Source of the DNA: Aquimarina sp. | GTDB lineage: Bacteria; Bacteroidota; Bacteroidia; Flavobacteriales; Flavobacteriaceae | DNA length: 16,509 bases | Reading direction: 5' to 3' | NCBI GenBank assembly: GCA_002697475.1 | Contig: NZVW01000154.1 | Span: 1 to 16,509, forward strand | Shown here: piece by piece, positions 1 through 7,172 of the stretch | Position numbering within the stretch: position 1 is the first letter of the stretch | Layout: each line of letters starts with the position of its first letter | Program-made: the position numbers and the translations under genes | Notes under the pieces: model-generated | Database searches by the model: none | Told to the model about the DNA's origin: nothing | The model's input: only the letters and a program-made list of their open reading frames with translations

Positions 1-131
1 TTGCTGTTGGTGATAATTTTACATATTTTTTTACCCCAAAAATATAGATTTATAAATGGAAATTGCCCAAAGTTTCCGGTATTCAGCCCGTAAAATTAAT
101 TATTTTTGTGAGGCTTTTATCGACCATAAAA

Positions 132-374
132 ATGAACGTTACCTGGCTCAACGGAAAAATTAGTCCTAAAGAAATCACTGAAGATCTAATCCATTTGGAG
201 TATGATTTCAGAAAAAGAATCACCCAAAAGATTCTTTTAGAAATGGAAAAATATGATTGGGATGCCTTAGATGATATGCATTTTGACTTTTGTCCGGACA
301 AAAAAACGTTTTCTTTATCACTAAATACACCAGAACCTTATTATTCTCATTTTTCTAGTCTCCTGAAACTTTAA
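132..374 (+). CDS. Small hypothetical protein, 80 aa
   Basis: I do not recognise this protein. The frame is open from a TTG at 63, but the first ATG is at 132 and gives an 80-residue acidic product with no signal peptide or membrane segment. It contains a charged, probably helical stretch (about residues 12-50) and ends in a hydrophobic SLLKL tail. Codon use looks normal for the window. Its stop lies only 6 nt from the convergent stop of mce, and such tight packing favours a real gene. A second short frame (56-163, 35 codons, ATG start) overlaps its beginning, so this could instead be the second half of a frameshifted gene. No clear ribosome binding site or exact TAnnTTTG promoter is visible. 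Confidence 0.45.
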   Translation: MNVTWLNGKISPKEITEDLIHLEYDFRKRITQKILLEMEKYDWDALDDMHFDFCPDKKTFSLSLNTPEPYYSHFSSLLKL

Positions 375-380
375 TTCATC

Positions 381-791
381 TTAGTTTCTCTCCTGACAGA
401 GTTCTACTAGTACACCATTAGTACTTTTAGGATGAATAAAAGCAACCAATTTATTATCGGCTCCTTGTTTTGGTTCTTTATTAATTAATTGAAAACCCTC
501 TGCTTCAAGTCTTGTTAGTTCTTTATGGATATCTTCAACATCAAAGGCAATATGATGTATGCCTTCTCCTTTTTTAGCAATAAATTTACCTATAGGACCA
601 TCCTCTTTAGTACTTGCCAATAATTCTATCTTACTCTCTCCTACCTTAAAAAAAGAAGTGATTACAGCTTCACTCTCTACAGCCTCTTGTTTATAAGGTG
701 GTACACCCAGTAATTTTTCATAGAGTTTATTAGCTGCATTAATATCTTTTACAGCAATACCTAAGTGTTCTATTTTTTTGATATGATCCAT
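381..791 (-). CDS. mce: Methylmalonyl-CoA epimerase
   Basis: Interconverts the (S) and (R) epimers of methylmalonyl-CoA, linking propionyl-CoA to succinyl-CoA through methylmalonyl-CoA mutase in the cytosol. At 136 aa it has the usual size of this vicinal-oxygen-chelate family. The two beta-alpha-beta-beta-beta modules begin with KIEHLGIAVKD (residues 6-16) and GIHHIAFDVEDI (77-88). Likely metal ligands are His9, Glu56 (in KIELLAS), one of His79/His80 and Glu130 (in VLVEL). It starts at an ATG and is transcribed divergently from rbfA across about 100 nt. No exact TAnnTTTG box is seen upstream. The family call is secure. A related VOC enzyme cannot be fully excluded, but the HLGIAV start, the double His and the length all fit the epimerase. 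Confidence 0.93.
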   Translation of the reverse strand: MDHIKKIEHLGIAVKDINAANKLYEKLLGVPPYKQEAVESEAVITSFFKVGESKIELLASTKEDGPIGKFIAKKGEGIHHIAFDVEDIHKELTRLEAEGFQLINKEPKQGADNKLVAFIHPKSTNGVLVELCQERN

Positions 792-878
792 TTTATATTT
801 AATTATGAGTTTGCTAAATTACAAAATACTTAAGCAAAGGTTTTTGTCATAATTAAATAACACAATCTGATAATTGAC

Positions 879-886
879 TATTTTTG
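879..886 (+). promoter_or_regulatory. rbfA promoter, -7 element
   Basis: TATTTTTG matches the Bacteroidota -7 consensus TAnnTTTG exactly. It ends only 5 nt before the rbfA ATG at 892, so transcription should begin at or next to the start codon and the message may be leaderless. I see no convincing -33 TTTG at the usual spacing. Confidence 0.65.
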
Positions 887-891
887 CACCT

Positions 892-1284
892 ATGGAAACA
901 AACAGACAAAAAAAAATAGCCGGAGTACTACAGAAAGATGTGGCTGATGTAATTCAATTAGCACTACGAGAGGCAGGTGTAACCGGCATATTAGTTTCTG
1001 TGACTAAAGTAAATGTTACTACGGACTTGTCCATTGCCAAAGTATATTTAAGCGTTTTCCCTCATCATGAAGGTGCTAGAATTCTCGAAGAAGTTAATGC
1101 AGTTAAGACGAGAATCAAACATTTAGTGGCGCAGAGAACAAAAAACCAGTTGCGTAGAATGCCAGATGTAACCTATTATATTGATGACTCACTGGAATAC
1201 ATTGACAATATTGATAAGGCCCTAAAAGGAACAGAAAATCCCGTAGAAAATCCCGATCTTTTAGAAAGAAGAAAAAAGAAATAA
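892..1284 (+). CDS. rbfA: Ribosome-binding factor A
   Basis: RbfA is a small KH-fold protein that binds the 30S subunit during late 16S rRNA maturation. The 130-aa product has the family pattern: an N-terminal METNRQKKIAGVLQKDVADVIQ helix, a central TDLSIAKVYLSVFP strand, the helix with RTKNQLRRMPDVTYYIDDS, and the YIDNIDKAL ending, followed by a short basic tail. The frame stays open upstream to a TTG at 874, but a TAnnTTTG promoter element lies between the two, so that TTG should not be transcribed. The ATG at 892 matches where homologues begin. The FtsX-like permease follows after 62 nt on the same strand, probably on the same transcript; as I recall, this pairing is common in Flavobacteriia. 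Confidence 0.93.
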   Translation: METNRQKKIAGVLQKDVADVIQLALREAGVTGILVSVTKVNVTTDLSIAKVYLSVFPHHEGARILEEVNAVKTRIKHLVAQRTKNQLRRMPDVTYYIDDSLEYIDNIDKALKGTENPVENPDLLERRKKK

Positions 1285-1346
1285 TAATCTTTTCTATAAA
1301 ATGTTATTATCTTTAAATCCTGCGTAAATATAGAACGTCATATATA

Positions 1347-2555
1347 TTGAATTTTTCATTATACATCGCCAAGCGATATTTATTTTCTCCAGGTAGCAGT
1401 AATGCTATTAATATCATTGCCAGTATAGCTGCGGCAGGAGTTGTCATTGGTGCCATGTCCTTATTTATTGTACTGTCAGGATTTGCCGGTCTTAAAGATT
1501 TTAGCCTACAATTTTCGAACTATTTTGATCCGGATCTAAAAATTTTTCCTACAGAAGGAAAAACATTTAAGTTTAAAGCTGCCCAGAAAGAACAACTAGC
1601 CAAGCTGCAAGGAATTGCAGAATACTCTGAAGTTATTGAGGAGCGTGTGTTTTTAGAATATAAGGACAAGCAAAAGACCGCTTTTATAAAAGGTGTGGAT
1701 GCCAATTATTCTAAAGTAATCTACACGGATAGTATCCTTGTTCTCGGAGATTGGTTAACAAATAATGATTTTCAGGTAGTTGCAGGAAATGCAATTAGTA
1801 GGGAGTTAAGCATGGGAGTTGGGCAAACCTATACCAGCTTACTTAATATTTATGTGCCAAAACCCGGAAAAGGAATCCCTAATGATATTACTAAAGCTTT
1901 TTCAAAAGAATCTGTAGTCAATACAGGTATTTATAACATTAATGAAGAGCTAAACCATAAGTACATCTTTTCTACCATACATCTGGCCAGAAAGCTATTG
2001 AATCTGCCCAAAAACGAGGTAACCCATATAGAATTAAAGCTAACAGACAATGTAGATGAAGCAGAAGTGATCAATGAGCTCAACAAGATTTTTGAAAACA
2101 AGGTAGAGGTAAAAAACCGAGTTCAGCTTAACGATACCTTGTACAAAATGCTCAATACTGAGAATCTGGTTTCTTATCTGGTTATTACCCTCATTGCTGT
2201 CATTGCATTGTTTAATGTAGCCGGAGCTATTATTATGATGATTATAGATAAGAAGGAAAATATAAGAACATTGTATAGTCTGGGAGCGAATCTTAATCGC
2301 ATCAGACGCGTTTTTCTTTTGCAAGGATCTCTAATGACTGTATTAGGTACTTTTTTAGGGCTGGCTTTAGGGTTGACTATAATTTTATTACAGCAACATT
2401 ACGAGCTGTTAATGATTACACCGTCTCTGGCTTATCCAACCAGAATTACTCCACTAAGTTTTGTAATTGTCTTTTTTACAATAACCACTATAGGGTTTAT
2501 CGCCTCTTTATTGGCTTCAAGTAGAATAAGCCAAAACCTAGTAAGCGTTAAGTAA
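1347..2555 (+). CDS. FtsX/LolE-like ABC transporter permease
   Basis: Inner-membrane permease of the MacB/FtsX/LolCE superfamily, 402 aa. One hydrophobic helix (about residues 22-45) is followed by a large periplasmic domain (about 50-270) and three further helices (about 275-300, 323-349, 369-391). The segment IIDKKENIRTLYSLGANLNRIRRVF just after the second helix is the cytoplasmic coupling region typical of FtsX permeases. The start is TTG at 1347: no in-frame ATG precedes it, and MNFSLYIAKRYLFS is the expected N-terminus. No ATPase gene is adjacent, so its partner must be encoded elsewhere. A LolC/LolE role (release of lipoproteins from the inner membrane) is the best guess from the fold; substrate is not visible. 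Likely co-transcribed with rbfA, although an imperfect TATCTTTA lies at 1308-1315. Confidence 0.88.
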   Translation: MNFSLYIAKRYLFSPGSSNAINIIASIAAAGVVIGAMSLFIVLSGFAGLKDFSLQFSNYFDPDLKIFPTEGKTFKFKAAQKEQLAKLQGIAEYSEVIEERVFLEYKDKQKTAFIKGVDANYSKVIYTDSILVLGDWLTNNDFQVVAGNAISRELSMGVGQTYTSLLNIYVPKPGKGIPNDITKAFSKESVVNTGIYNINEELNHKYIFSTIHLARKLLNLPKNEVTHIELKLTDNVDEAEVINELNKIFENKVEVKNRVQLNDTLYKMLNTENLVSYLVITLIAVIALFNVAGAIIMMIIDKKENIRTLYSLGANLNRIRRVFLLQGSLMTVLGTFLGLALGLTIILLQQHYELLMITPSLAYPTRITPLSFVIVFFTITTIGFIASLLASSRISQNLVSVK

Positions 2556-2560
2556 CATCT

Positions 2561-2627
2561 GTAAGTGCGCGCCCCTTACGGGTCGGGCTATACGCGCTAC
2601 AAGGTAGCCTGCTGCTATCCCTCGCGC
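2561..2627 (-). ncRNA. Structured repeat element, copy A (3' of dus)
   Basis: On the minus strand this follows the dus stop and reads in the dus direction. The 51-nt core (2577-2627) matches copy B at 3827-3877 in opposite orientation with two mismatches. The core contains the perfect hairpin GCTAC-CTT-GTAGC, flanked by GAGGGATAG on the 5' side and TATAGCCCGACCC on the 3' side, which can pair through GGG/CCC. A second hairpin follows, GTAAG (9-nt loop) CTTAC at 2561-2579. It is far richer in G and C than its surroundings and fills the space between two convergent genes, so it may also act as a 3'-end or termination structure for both. It may belong to a repeat or RNA family of Flavobacteria, possibly Flavo-1; I cannot confirm that. 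Confidence 0.55.
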
Positions 2628-2649
2628 AAACGTTTTTCAAATACAGAAA

Positions 2650-3642
2650 TTACACAAACTGGAATCCTGAAAAATTTTCTAAAACTTCATCAAAAGCAGC
2701 AAAAACATCCTCAGGATGGTCACTGGTCACCATTTTGGTTCTATAATCTTTAAAATGTGGAATTCCCTTGAAGTAATTCGTATAGTGTCTTCGGGTTTCA
2801 AAAACCCCTAGCTTTTCGCCCTTCCAGTCGATAGACATTTGTAAATGTCTGCGGGCTGCATCTACACGCTCCTCTATTGTAGGTGGAGGCAAATGCTCTC
2901 CTGTTTTAAAATAATGCTTAACTTCTTTAAAAAACCATGGATATCCAATACTGGCTCTACCAATCATAGCTCCATCCAGCCCATATTGATCGCGCATTTC
3001 CACAGCACGCTCAGGTGTGTCTACATCTCCATTACCAAAAACAGGGATATGCATTCTGGGATTATTCTTCACCTCTGCAATAGGTTTCCAATCTGCTGAA
3101 CCCTTATACATCTGTGCTCTGGTACGCCCGTGAATAGAAATTGCCTTACACCCCACATCCTGTAATCGCTCTGCCACTTCTACTATACGGATAGAATCAT
3201 GATCCCAACCCAATCTGGTTTTAACCGTAACCGGAAGTTTGGTATGCTTGACCATGGCTTCAGTCAGGGAAACCATGAGATCGACATCTTTAAGTATTCC
3301 TGCTCCTGCTCCTTTGCTTACCACTTTTTTTACAGGACAGCCAAAGTTAATATCAATAATATCCGGACCGGAAGCCTCTACAATCTCCACAGATCTTAAC
3401 ATAGACTCCAGATTAGCACCAAAGATCTGTATACCAACCGGGCGCTCCTTTTCATAAATATCCAGCTTCATTACACTCTTGGCAGCATCACGTATCAATC
3501 CCTCACTGGAAATGAACTCTGTAAATACAACATCTGCTCCCTGTTCCTTACATAAAGCTCTGAAGGGAGGGTCACTTACATCCTCCATCGGGGCTAATAG
3601 TAATGGAAAATCTCCTACATCTATGTCTCCTATTTTTGCCAC
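2650..3642 (-). CDS. dus: tRNA-dihydrouridine synthase (DusB-like)
   Basis: Flavin enzyme that reduces uridine to dihydrouridine in the tRNA D-loop using NADPH. It is a TIM barrel with a C-terminal helical tRNA-binding domain, 330 aa. Visible motifs, numbered from the chosen start, are LLLAPMEDVSDPPFR (about 14-28, FMN-binding first strand), NFGCPVKKV with the catalytic Cys at about 102, TVKTRLGW (about 139-146), HGRTR (about 171-175) and GNGDV plus IGR (phosphate binding). The frame runs up to a TTG at 3663, but that codon is part of a TAnnTTTG promoter element at 3661-3668. I therefore place the start at GTG 3642, giving MAKIGDIDVGDFPLLLAPMEDV, which fits homologues. It stands alone, convergent with the permease gene and divergent from lepA, and has an inverted repeat on each side. 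Confidence 0.9.
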   Translation of the reverse strand: MAKIGDIDVGDFPLLLAPMEDVSDPPFRALCKEQGADVVFTEFISSEGLIRDAAKSVMKLDIYEKERPVGIQIFGANLESMLRSVEIVEASGPDIIDINFGCPVKKVVSKGAGAGILKDVDLMVSLTEAMVKHTKLPVTVKTRLGWDHDSIRIVEVAERLQDVGCKAISIHGRTRAQMYKGSADWKPIAEVKNNPRMHIPVFGNGDVDTPERAVEMRDQYGLDGAMIGRASIGYPWFFKEVKHYFKTGEHLPPPTIEERVDAARRHLQMSIDWKGEKLGVFETRRHYTNYFKGIPHFKDYRTKMVTSDHPEDVFAAFDEVLENFSGFQFV

Positions 3643-3660
3643 GGCAATTTTATTTTTTTG

Positions 3661-3668
3661 CAAAAATA
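3661..3668 (-). promoter_or_regulatory. dus promoter, -7 element
   Basis: On the minus strand this reads TATTTTTG, an exact TAnnTTTG. Transcription would start near 3655, about 13 nt before the GTG at 3642. Its final TTG is the start codon of the longer reading frame, which argues against that longer start. Confidence 0.6.
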
Positions 3669-3766
3669 CAAATTCTTATCTAACACGCGATTACGCCTTT
3701 ATAAATTGAAATTTAGGGTGATCTAAAAATAAATTAGATAGATCGTATAATGGTTATAAAATCAAC
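3669..3766. other. Intergenic region between dus and lepA promoters
   Basis: This short AT-rich stretch separates the two divergent promoters. It holds one small inverted repeat, ATCTAA (7-nt spacer) TTAGAT, at 3721-3739, roughly 40-60 nt upstream of the predicted lepA transcription start. It could be a binding site, but six-base arms in AT-rich DNA are weak evidence. I see nothing else. Confidence 0.3.
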
Positions 3767-3774
3767 TATATTTG
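3767..3774 (+). promoter_or_regulatory. lepA promoter, -7 element
   Basis: TATATTTG matches TAnnTTTG exactly. The start of transcription should fall near 3780, which gives lepA a leader of roughly 130 nt. The other genes in this window with an exact box have leaders of about 0-30 nt. Confidence 0.6.
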
Positions 3775-3795
3775 CAAGTCAAATGATAGGGTAAC

Positions 3796-3813
3796 TCCTC
3801 TGCAAACAGGGGA
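3796..3813 (+). promoter_or_regulatory. Hairpin in the lepA leader
   Basis: TCCTCTG-CAAA-CAGGGGA forms a 7-bp stem (one G-U pair) with a four-base loop, a short way after the predicted transcription start and 13 nt before repeat copy B. It has no following U-run, so it is not a simple terminator. It may be part of a larger leader structure with copy B. Confidence 0.45.
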
Positions 3814-3826
3814 TAAGAAGGATGAT

Positions 3827-3890
3827 GCGTGAGGGATAGAAGCAGGCTACCTTGTAGCGCGTATAGCCCGACCCGTAGGGAAACGCCCTA
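3827..3890 (+). ncRNA. Structured repeat element, copy B (lepA leader)
   Basis: Second copy of the element found at 2561-2627, in inverted orientation and in the same sense as lepA. The core 3827-3877 differs from copy A at only two of 51 positions. The hairpin GCTAC-CTT-GTAGC is at 3846-3858, with GGG (3833-3835) able to pair with CCC (3867-3869 or 3872-3874) across an internal loop. The following 3' hairpin is TAGGG-AAACG-CCCTA (3876-3890). Its sequence differs from that of copy A but its stem is kept, which points to selection on RNA structure. It ends 23 nt before the lepA ATG, so it could affect lepA expression or be a processed small RNA. The family is not certain; Flavo-1 is one candidate. 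Confidence 0.55.
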
Positions 3891-3913
3891 AAATAGTAAT
3901 TGAAGATTATAGC

Positions 3914-5710
3914 ATGAAGAACATACGTAACTTTTGTATTATTGCTCACATTGACCACGGAAAGAGTACACTGGCCGACCGTCTGTTAGACTTTACAGGC
4001 TCAGTAACGGAGAGAGAGAAGCAAGAGCAGTTATTAGATAATATGGATCTGGAGCGTGAGCGTGGAATAACGATCAAAAGTCACGCGATACAGATGGAAT
4101 ATACATACAAAGGAGAACAGTATATCCTTAACTTAATTGATACTCCCGGACACGTAGATTTTTCTTATGAAGTGTCCAGATCGATTGCTGCCTGTGAAGG
4201 AGCATTACTGGTTGTTGACGCTGCTCAGAGTATCCAGGCACAGACGATTTCTAACCTTTACTTAGCACTAGAGAATGATCTTGAAATCATTCCTGTATTA
4301 AATAAAGTTGATTTACCGAGTGCTAACCCGGAAGAGGTAACGGATGATATTGTTGATCTTTTAGGCTGCAGCCCTGATGATGTTATCCCGGCAAGTGCTA
4401 AAACAGGTATAGGAATCGAAGAAATACTGGAAGCCATTATAGAGCGTATCCCTGCACCTAAAGGTGTAGAGGACGAGCCATTACAGGCGTTGATTTTTGA
4501 TTCTGTATATAATCCGTTTAGAGGAGTAGAAACTTACTTTAGAGTAGTTAACGGAGAAATTAAAAAAGGACAACAGATTAAGTTTGTTAATACAGGCAAG
4601 AATTATTTTGCTGACGAAATAGGAACATTAAAGCTAAAGCAAGTTCCTAAACAAGTAGTGAGAACCGGAGATGTGGGATATCTTATTACAGGTATCAAAG
4701 ATGCTCGAGAGGTAAAAGTGGGTGATACAATCACTGACGCTAAAGAGCCTACTAAAAATGCTATCGGAGGTTTTGAAGACGTTAAACCTATGGTATTCGC
4801 AGGTATTTATCCTGTGGATACAGAGGATTATGAGGAGCTTAGATCATCGATGGAAAAATTACAACTTAATGATGCATCACTAGTATTTACACCTGAGAGT
4901 TCTGCGGCATTAGGTTTCGGGTTTCGATGTGGTTTCTTAGGAATGTTACATATGGAGATCATTCAGGAAAGATTGGAGCGTGAGTTTGATATGACGGTGA
5001 TCACTACGGTGCCTAACGTATCATACCATGCGTTTACCAACAAAGAACCTGAAGTGCCTATTATCGTAAATAACCCTTCAGATTTACCTGATCCCTCAAA
5101 AATGAACCGTGTAGAGGAGCCTTATATCAAGGCAACCATTATTACAAAGGCAGATTTTGTAGGACCTGTAATGTCATTATGTATAGAAAAAAGAGGTGAA
5201 ATAACAAATCAAACATATCTAACTACAGAGCGTGTAGAACTATCTTTTGATATGCCACTGGCGGAGATTGTATTTGATTTTTATGATAGATTGAAGACGG
5301 TTTCAAAAGGTTATGCTTCCTTTGATTATTCGCCAATTGGTATGCGTGCTTCTAAGCTGGTAAAAGTAGATGTTTTACTTAATGCCAATACAGTTGATGC
5401 GCTTTCTGCATTACTACACCAGGATAATGCCTATGAAATAGGAAAAAAGATGTGCGAAAAGCTTAAAGAGCTGATCCCACGTCAACAGTTTGATATTCCT
5501 ATACAGGCAGCGATTGGAGCTAAAATTATAGCCAGAGAGACTGTTAAAGCACTACGTAAGGATGTTACGGCTAAATGTTATGGTGGTGATATCTCCCGTA
5601 AACGAAAACTATTAGAAAAGCAGAAAAAAGGTAAAAAGCGTATGCGCCAGGTGGGTAACGTAGAAATCCCTCAGGAGGCTTTCATGGCTGTATTAAAGTT
5701 GAATGATTAA
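3914..5710 (+). CDS. lepA: Elongation factor 4 (LepA GTPase)
   Basis: Translational GTPase that acts on stalled or back-translocating ribosomes and has also been linked to 30S assembly. At 598 aa it is full length. The GTPase motifs are all present: AHIDHGKST (G1, 11-19), RGITI (G2, 50-54), DTPGH (G3, 76-80, with the catalytic His80), NKVD (G4, 130-133) and PASAKTG (G5, in the 160s). These are followed by domain II, the EF-G-like domains III and V, and the LepA-specific C-terminal domain ending in KKGKKRMRQVGNVEIPQEAFMAVLK. The start is the ATG at 3914; no strong Shine-Dalgarno sequence precedes it, as is common in Bacteroidota. It appears to be transcribed alone from 3767-3774 with a long structured leader. 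Confidence 0.98.
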   Translation: MKNIRNFCIIAHIDHGKSTLADRLLDFTGSVTEREKQEQLLDNMDLERERGITIKSHAIQMEYTYKGEQYILNLIDTPGHVDFSYEVSRSIAACEGALLVVDAAQSIQAQTISNLYLALENDLEIIPVLNKVDLPSANPEEVTDDIVDLLGCSPDDVIPASAKTGIGIEEILEAIIERIPAPKGVEDEPLQALIFDSVYNPFRGVETYFRVVNGEIKKGQQIKFVNTGKNYFADEIGTLKLKQVPKQVVRTGDVGYLITGIKDAREVKVGDTITDAKEPTKNAIGGFEDVKPMVFAGIYPVDTEDYEELRSSMEKLQLNDASLVFTPESSAALGFGFRCGFLGMLHMEIIQERLEREFDMTVITTVPNVSYHAFTNKEPEVPIIVNNPSDLPDPSKMNRVEEPYIKATIITKADFVGPVMSLCIEKRGEITNQTYLTTERVELSFDMPLAEIVFDFYDRLKTVSKGYASFDYSPIGMRASKLVKVDVLLNANTVDALSALLHQDNAYEIGKKMCEKLKELIPRQQFDIPIQAAIGAKIIARETVKALRKDVTAKCYGGDISRKRKLLEKQKKGKKRMRQVGNVEIPQEAFMAVLKLND

Positions 5711-5760
5711 ACAGTTGGTAAGCAGACGTTAAAGACTGGTTAAGATTTTGTTTTGACAAG

Positions 5761-5768
5761 TAGTTTTG
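5761..5768 (+). promoter_or_regulatory. Promoter of the Kelch-repeat gene, -7 element
   Basis: TAGTTTTG is an exact TAnnTTTG. The predicted transcript starts near 5774, about 28 nt before the ATG at 5802. The TTG that opens the longer reading frame (5766) is part of this box. Confidence 0.6.
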
Positions 5769-5801
5769 AGTTATATTAATATCTATTTAACACTCAAGAT
5801 T

Positions 5802-7172
5802 ATGCGCCATTTTCTTATTATTATATCATATCTTATTTCATTCTATGGTTTTTCCCAAACCTTTAGAGGCGTAATTATTGATAAAGAAAATAATACGCAT
5901 ATCGAAGGCGCCAATATTTATATCCTAAATCCAAAAAAAGGAGTCGTATCTGATAATAAAGGTAGATTTACGCTTAAACTTGATCTGGACCTACAACAAA
6001 GAGATTCGCTATATATTTCTCACCTCAGTTATGAATCTAAAACTATTCCCGTTAATACGTTAAACGGACAAAGAATAACTATAGAATTATCTCCAAAAGT
6101 TGAAGAATTAGAAAACATTGAATTTGTTACTGAAAGAAAGCTGCATCCCAAAGTTAAATTTGAAGTACTTGAGAACATGGATTTATCTGTTTTTGCTTTT
6201 GGATCTGATCTAAAAGAGGGAAAAATTTATATTTCAGGAGGAGATCTTTCTGAACGGAATGATCCTGCCCTCAAAGCTTTTCAATTAAATCCATCATTTG
6301 CAGATATGCAAGCTTCTTTAGATAAATTTCTCACAGAAATGAGATACACGACAAAAACCAATAAAGTTTATAATGACAAGATAAATTTTTTTGACATAAA
6401 AAAAGGGAAATGGAAGGAGCTTCCTTTAACATTAAGAAGAAGGGCATACCACAAGCTCCATGTTTATCAAGATAAAGTATACATAATTGGCGGGAAACGA
6501 TTATCCTCGAATATAAGATATGAGTATCTAGACCCGAAGATCGAAGTTGTTCATTTAACGGATAATTCTATAGCAATTGATGATACTAACCCTCATCAGG
6601 CAGTTAACCCTGGATCCTTTTTATATAAGGATCGAATTATATTGTTAGGAGGCTCTTTAAAAATAAAAAATAACGGATTTAAGGTCTACTCTGATAAAAT
6701 TCATAGTCTGAATTTAAAAACAGGTTTATGGTATGAAATAGGCAACACTCCTTTTAAAGGAGAAATGAAAACCGTATTATTAGAGGATAAATTATATGTC
6801 TTTGAGTTAGCTTCATTAAAAAATAATCAAAAATCCTTTTTACACATCTTTGATTTAAATTCGGGCAAATGGGTGAGCAAGGGTAAACTTCCTGAAGAAA
6901 TTAGGGATCCCGGTGTAGCCAGCTCAGATAATACTATTTATCTTTTAGACGATGGAAAATTTTTTGTCTTTGATAGTAAAACATCCTTGCTAAGGGAATA
7001 TTTAAGTGATTTATTTATTCAAGGTGCAACGATGCATTACCATGAAAATAGTCTATATGTGTTAGGAGGATATAAAAAAGATAATATATCTATGCTCCCA
7101 TCATCCCAAATGTTTCGAATAGATTTAGATCAGCTAGATAATACAAAAGTTAATCTGTTTACTGAACTATAG
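5802..7172 (+). CDS. Secreted Kelch-type beta-propeller protein with N-terminal carboxypeptidase-regulatory-like domain
   Basis: Probable exported protein of 456 aa. Residues 1-19 look like a signal peptide (hydrophobic LIIISYLISFYGFSQ). Residues about 20-98 fit a carboxypeptidase-regulatory-like beta sandwich (FRGVIIDKENNTHIEGANIYI, DNKGRFTLKL), the module common on Bacteroidota surface proteins. The rest shows repeated Kelch-like blades: KIYISGG (141-147), DKVYIIGG (224-231), DRIILLGG (277-284), DKLYVFE (329-335), NTIYLLDDG (377-385) and NSLYVLGG (416-423), about six in all. No catalytic residues are evident, so a binding or scaffold role is likelier. The ATG at 5802 is chosen over TTG 5766 because the TTG lies inside the promoter and the shorter form has a better signal peptide. 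Its end overlaps the HAD gene by 6 nt, tail to tail. Confidence 0.8.
   Translation: MRHFLIIISYLISFYGFSQTFRGVIIDKENNTHIEGANIYILNPKKGVVSDNKGRFTLKLDLDLQQRDSLYISHLSYESKTIPVNTLNGQRITIELSPKVEELENIEFVTERKLHPKVKFEVLENMDLSVFAFGSDLKEGKIYISGGDLSERNDPALKAFQLNPSFADMQASLDKFLTEMRYTTKTNKVYNDKINFFDIKKGKWKELPLTLRRRAYHKLHVYQDKVYIIGGKRLSSNIRYEYLDPKIEVVHLTDNSIAIDDTNPHQAVNPGSFLYKDRIILLGGSLKIKNNGFKVYSDKIHSLNLKTGLWYEIGNTPFKGEMKTVLLEDKLYVFELASLKNNQKSFLHIFDLNSGKWVSKGKLPEEIRDPGVASSDNTIYLLDDGKFFVFDSKTSLLREYLSDLFIQGATMHYHENSLYVLGGYKKDNISMLPSSQMFRIDLDQLDNTKVNLFTEL

Noticed and set aside
2565..2753. Plus-strand 62-codon frame after the permease gene
   Set aside because: It runs through repeat copy A and into dus on the opposite strand; composition follows those features and it shows no recognisable domain.
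2845..3709. Several plus-strand frames of 66-84 codons
   Set aside because: They lie opposite the dus coding sequence and are shadows of it.
2577..3877. Inverted repeats around dus as ends of an insertion sequence
   Set aside because: The enclosed gene is a housekeeping dus, there is no transposase, and I see no target-site duplication.
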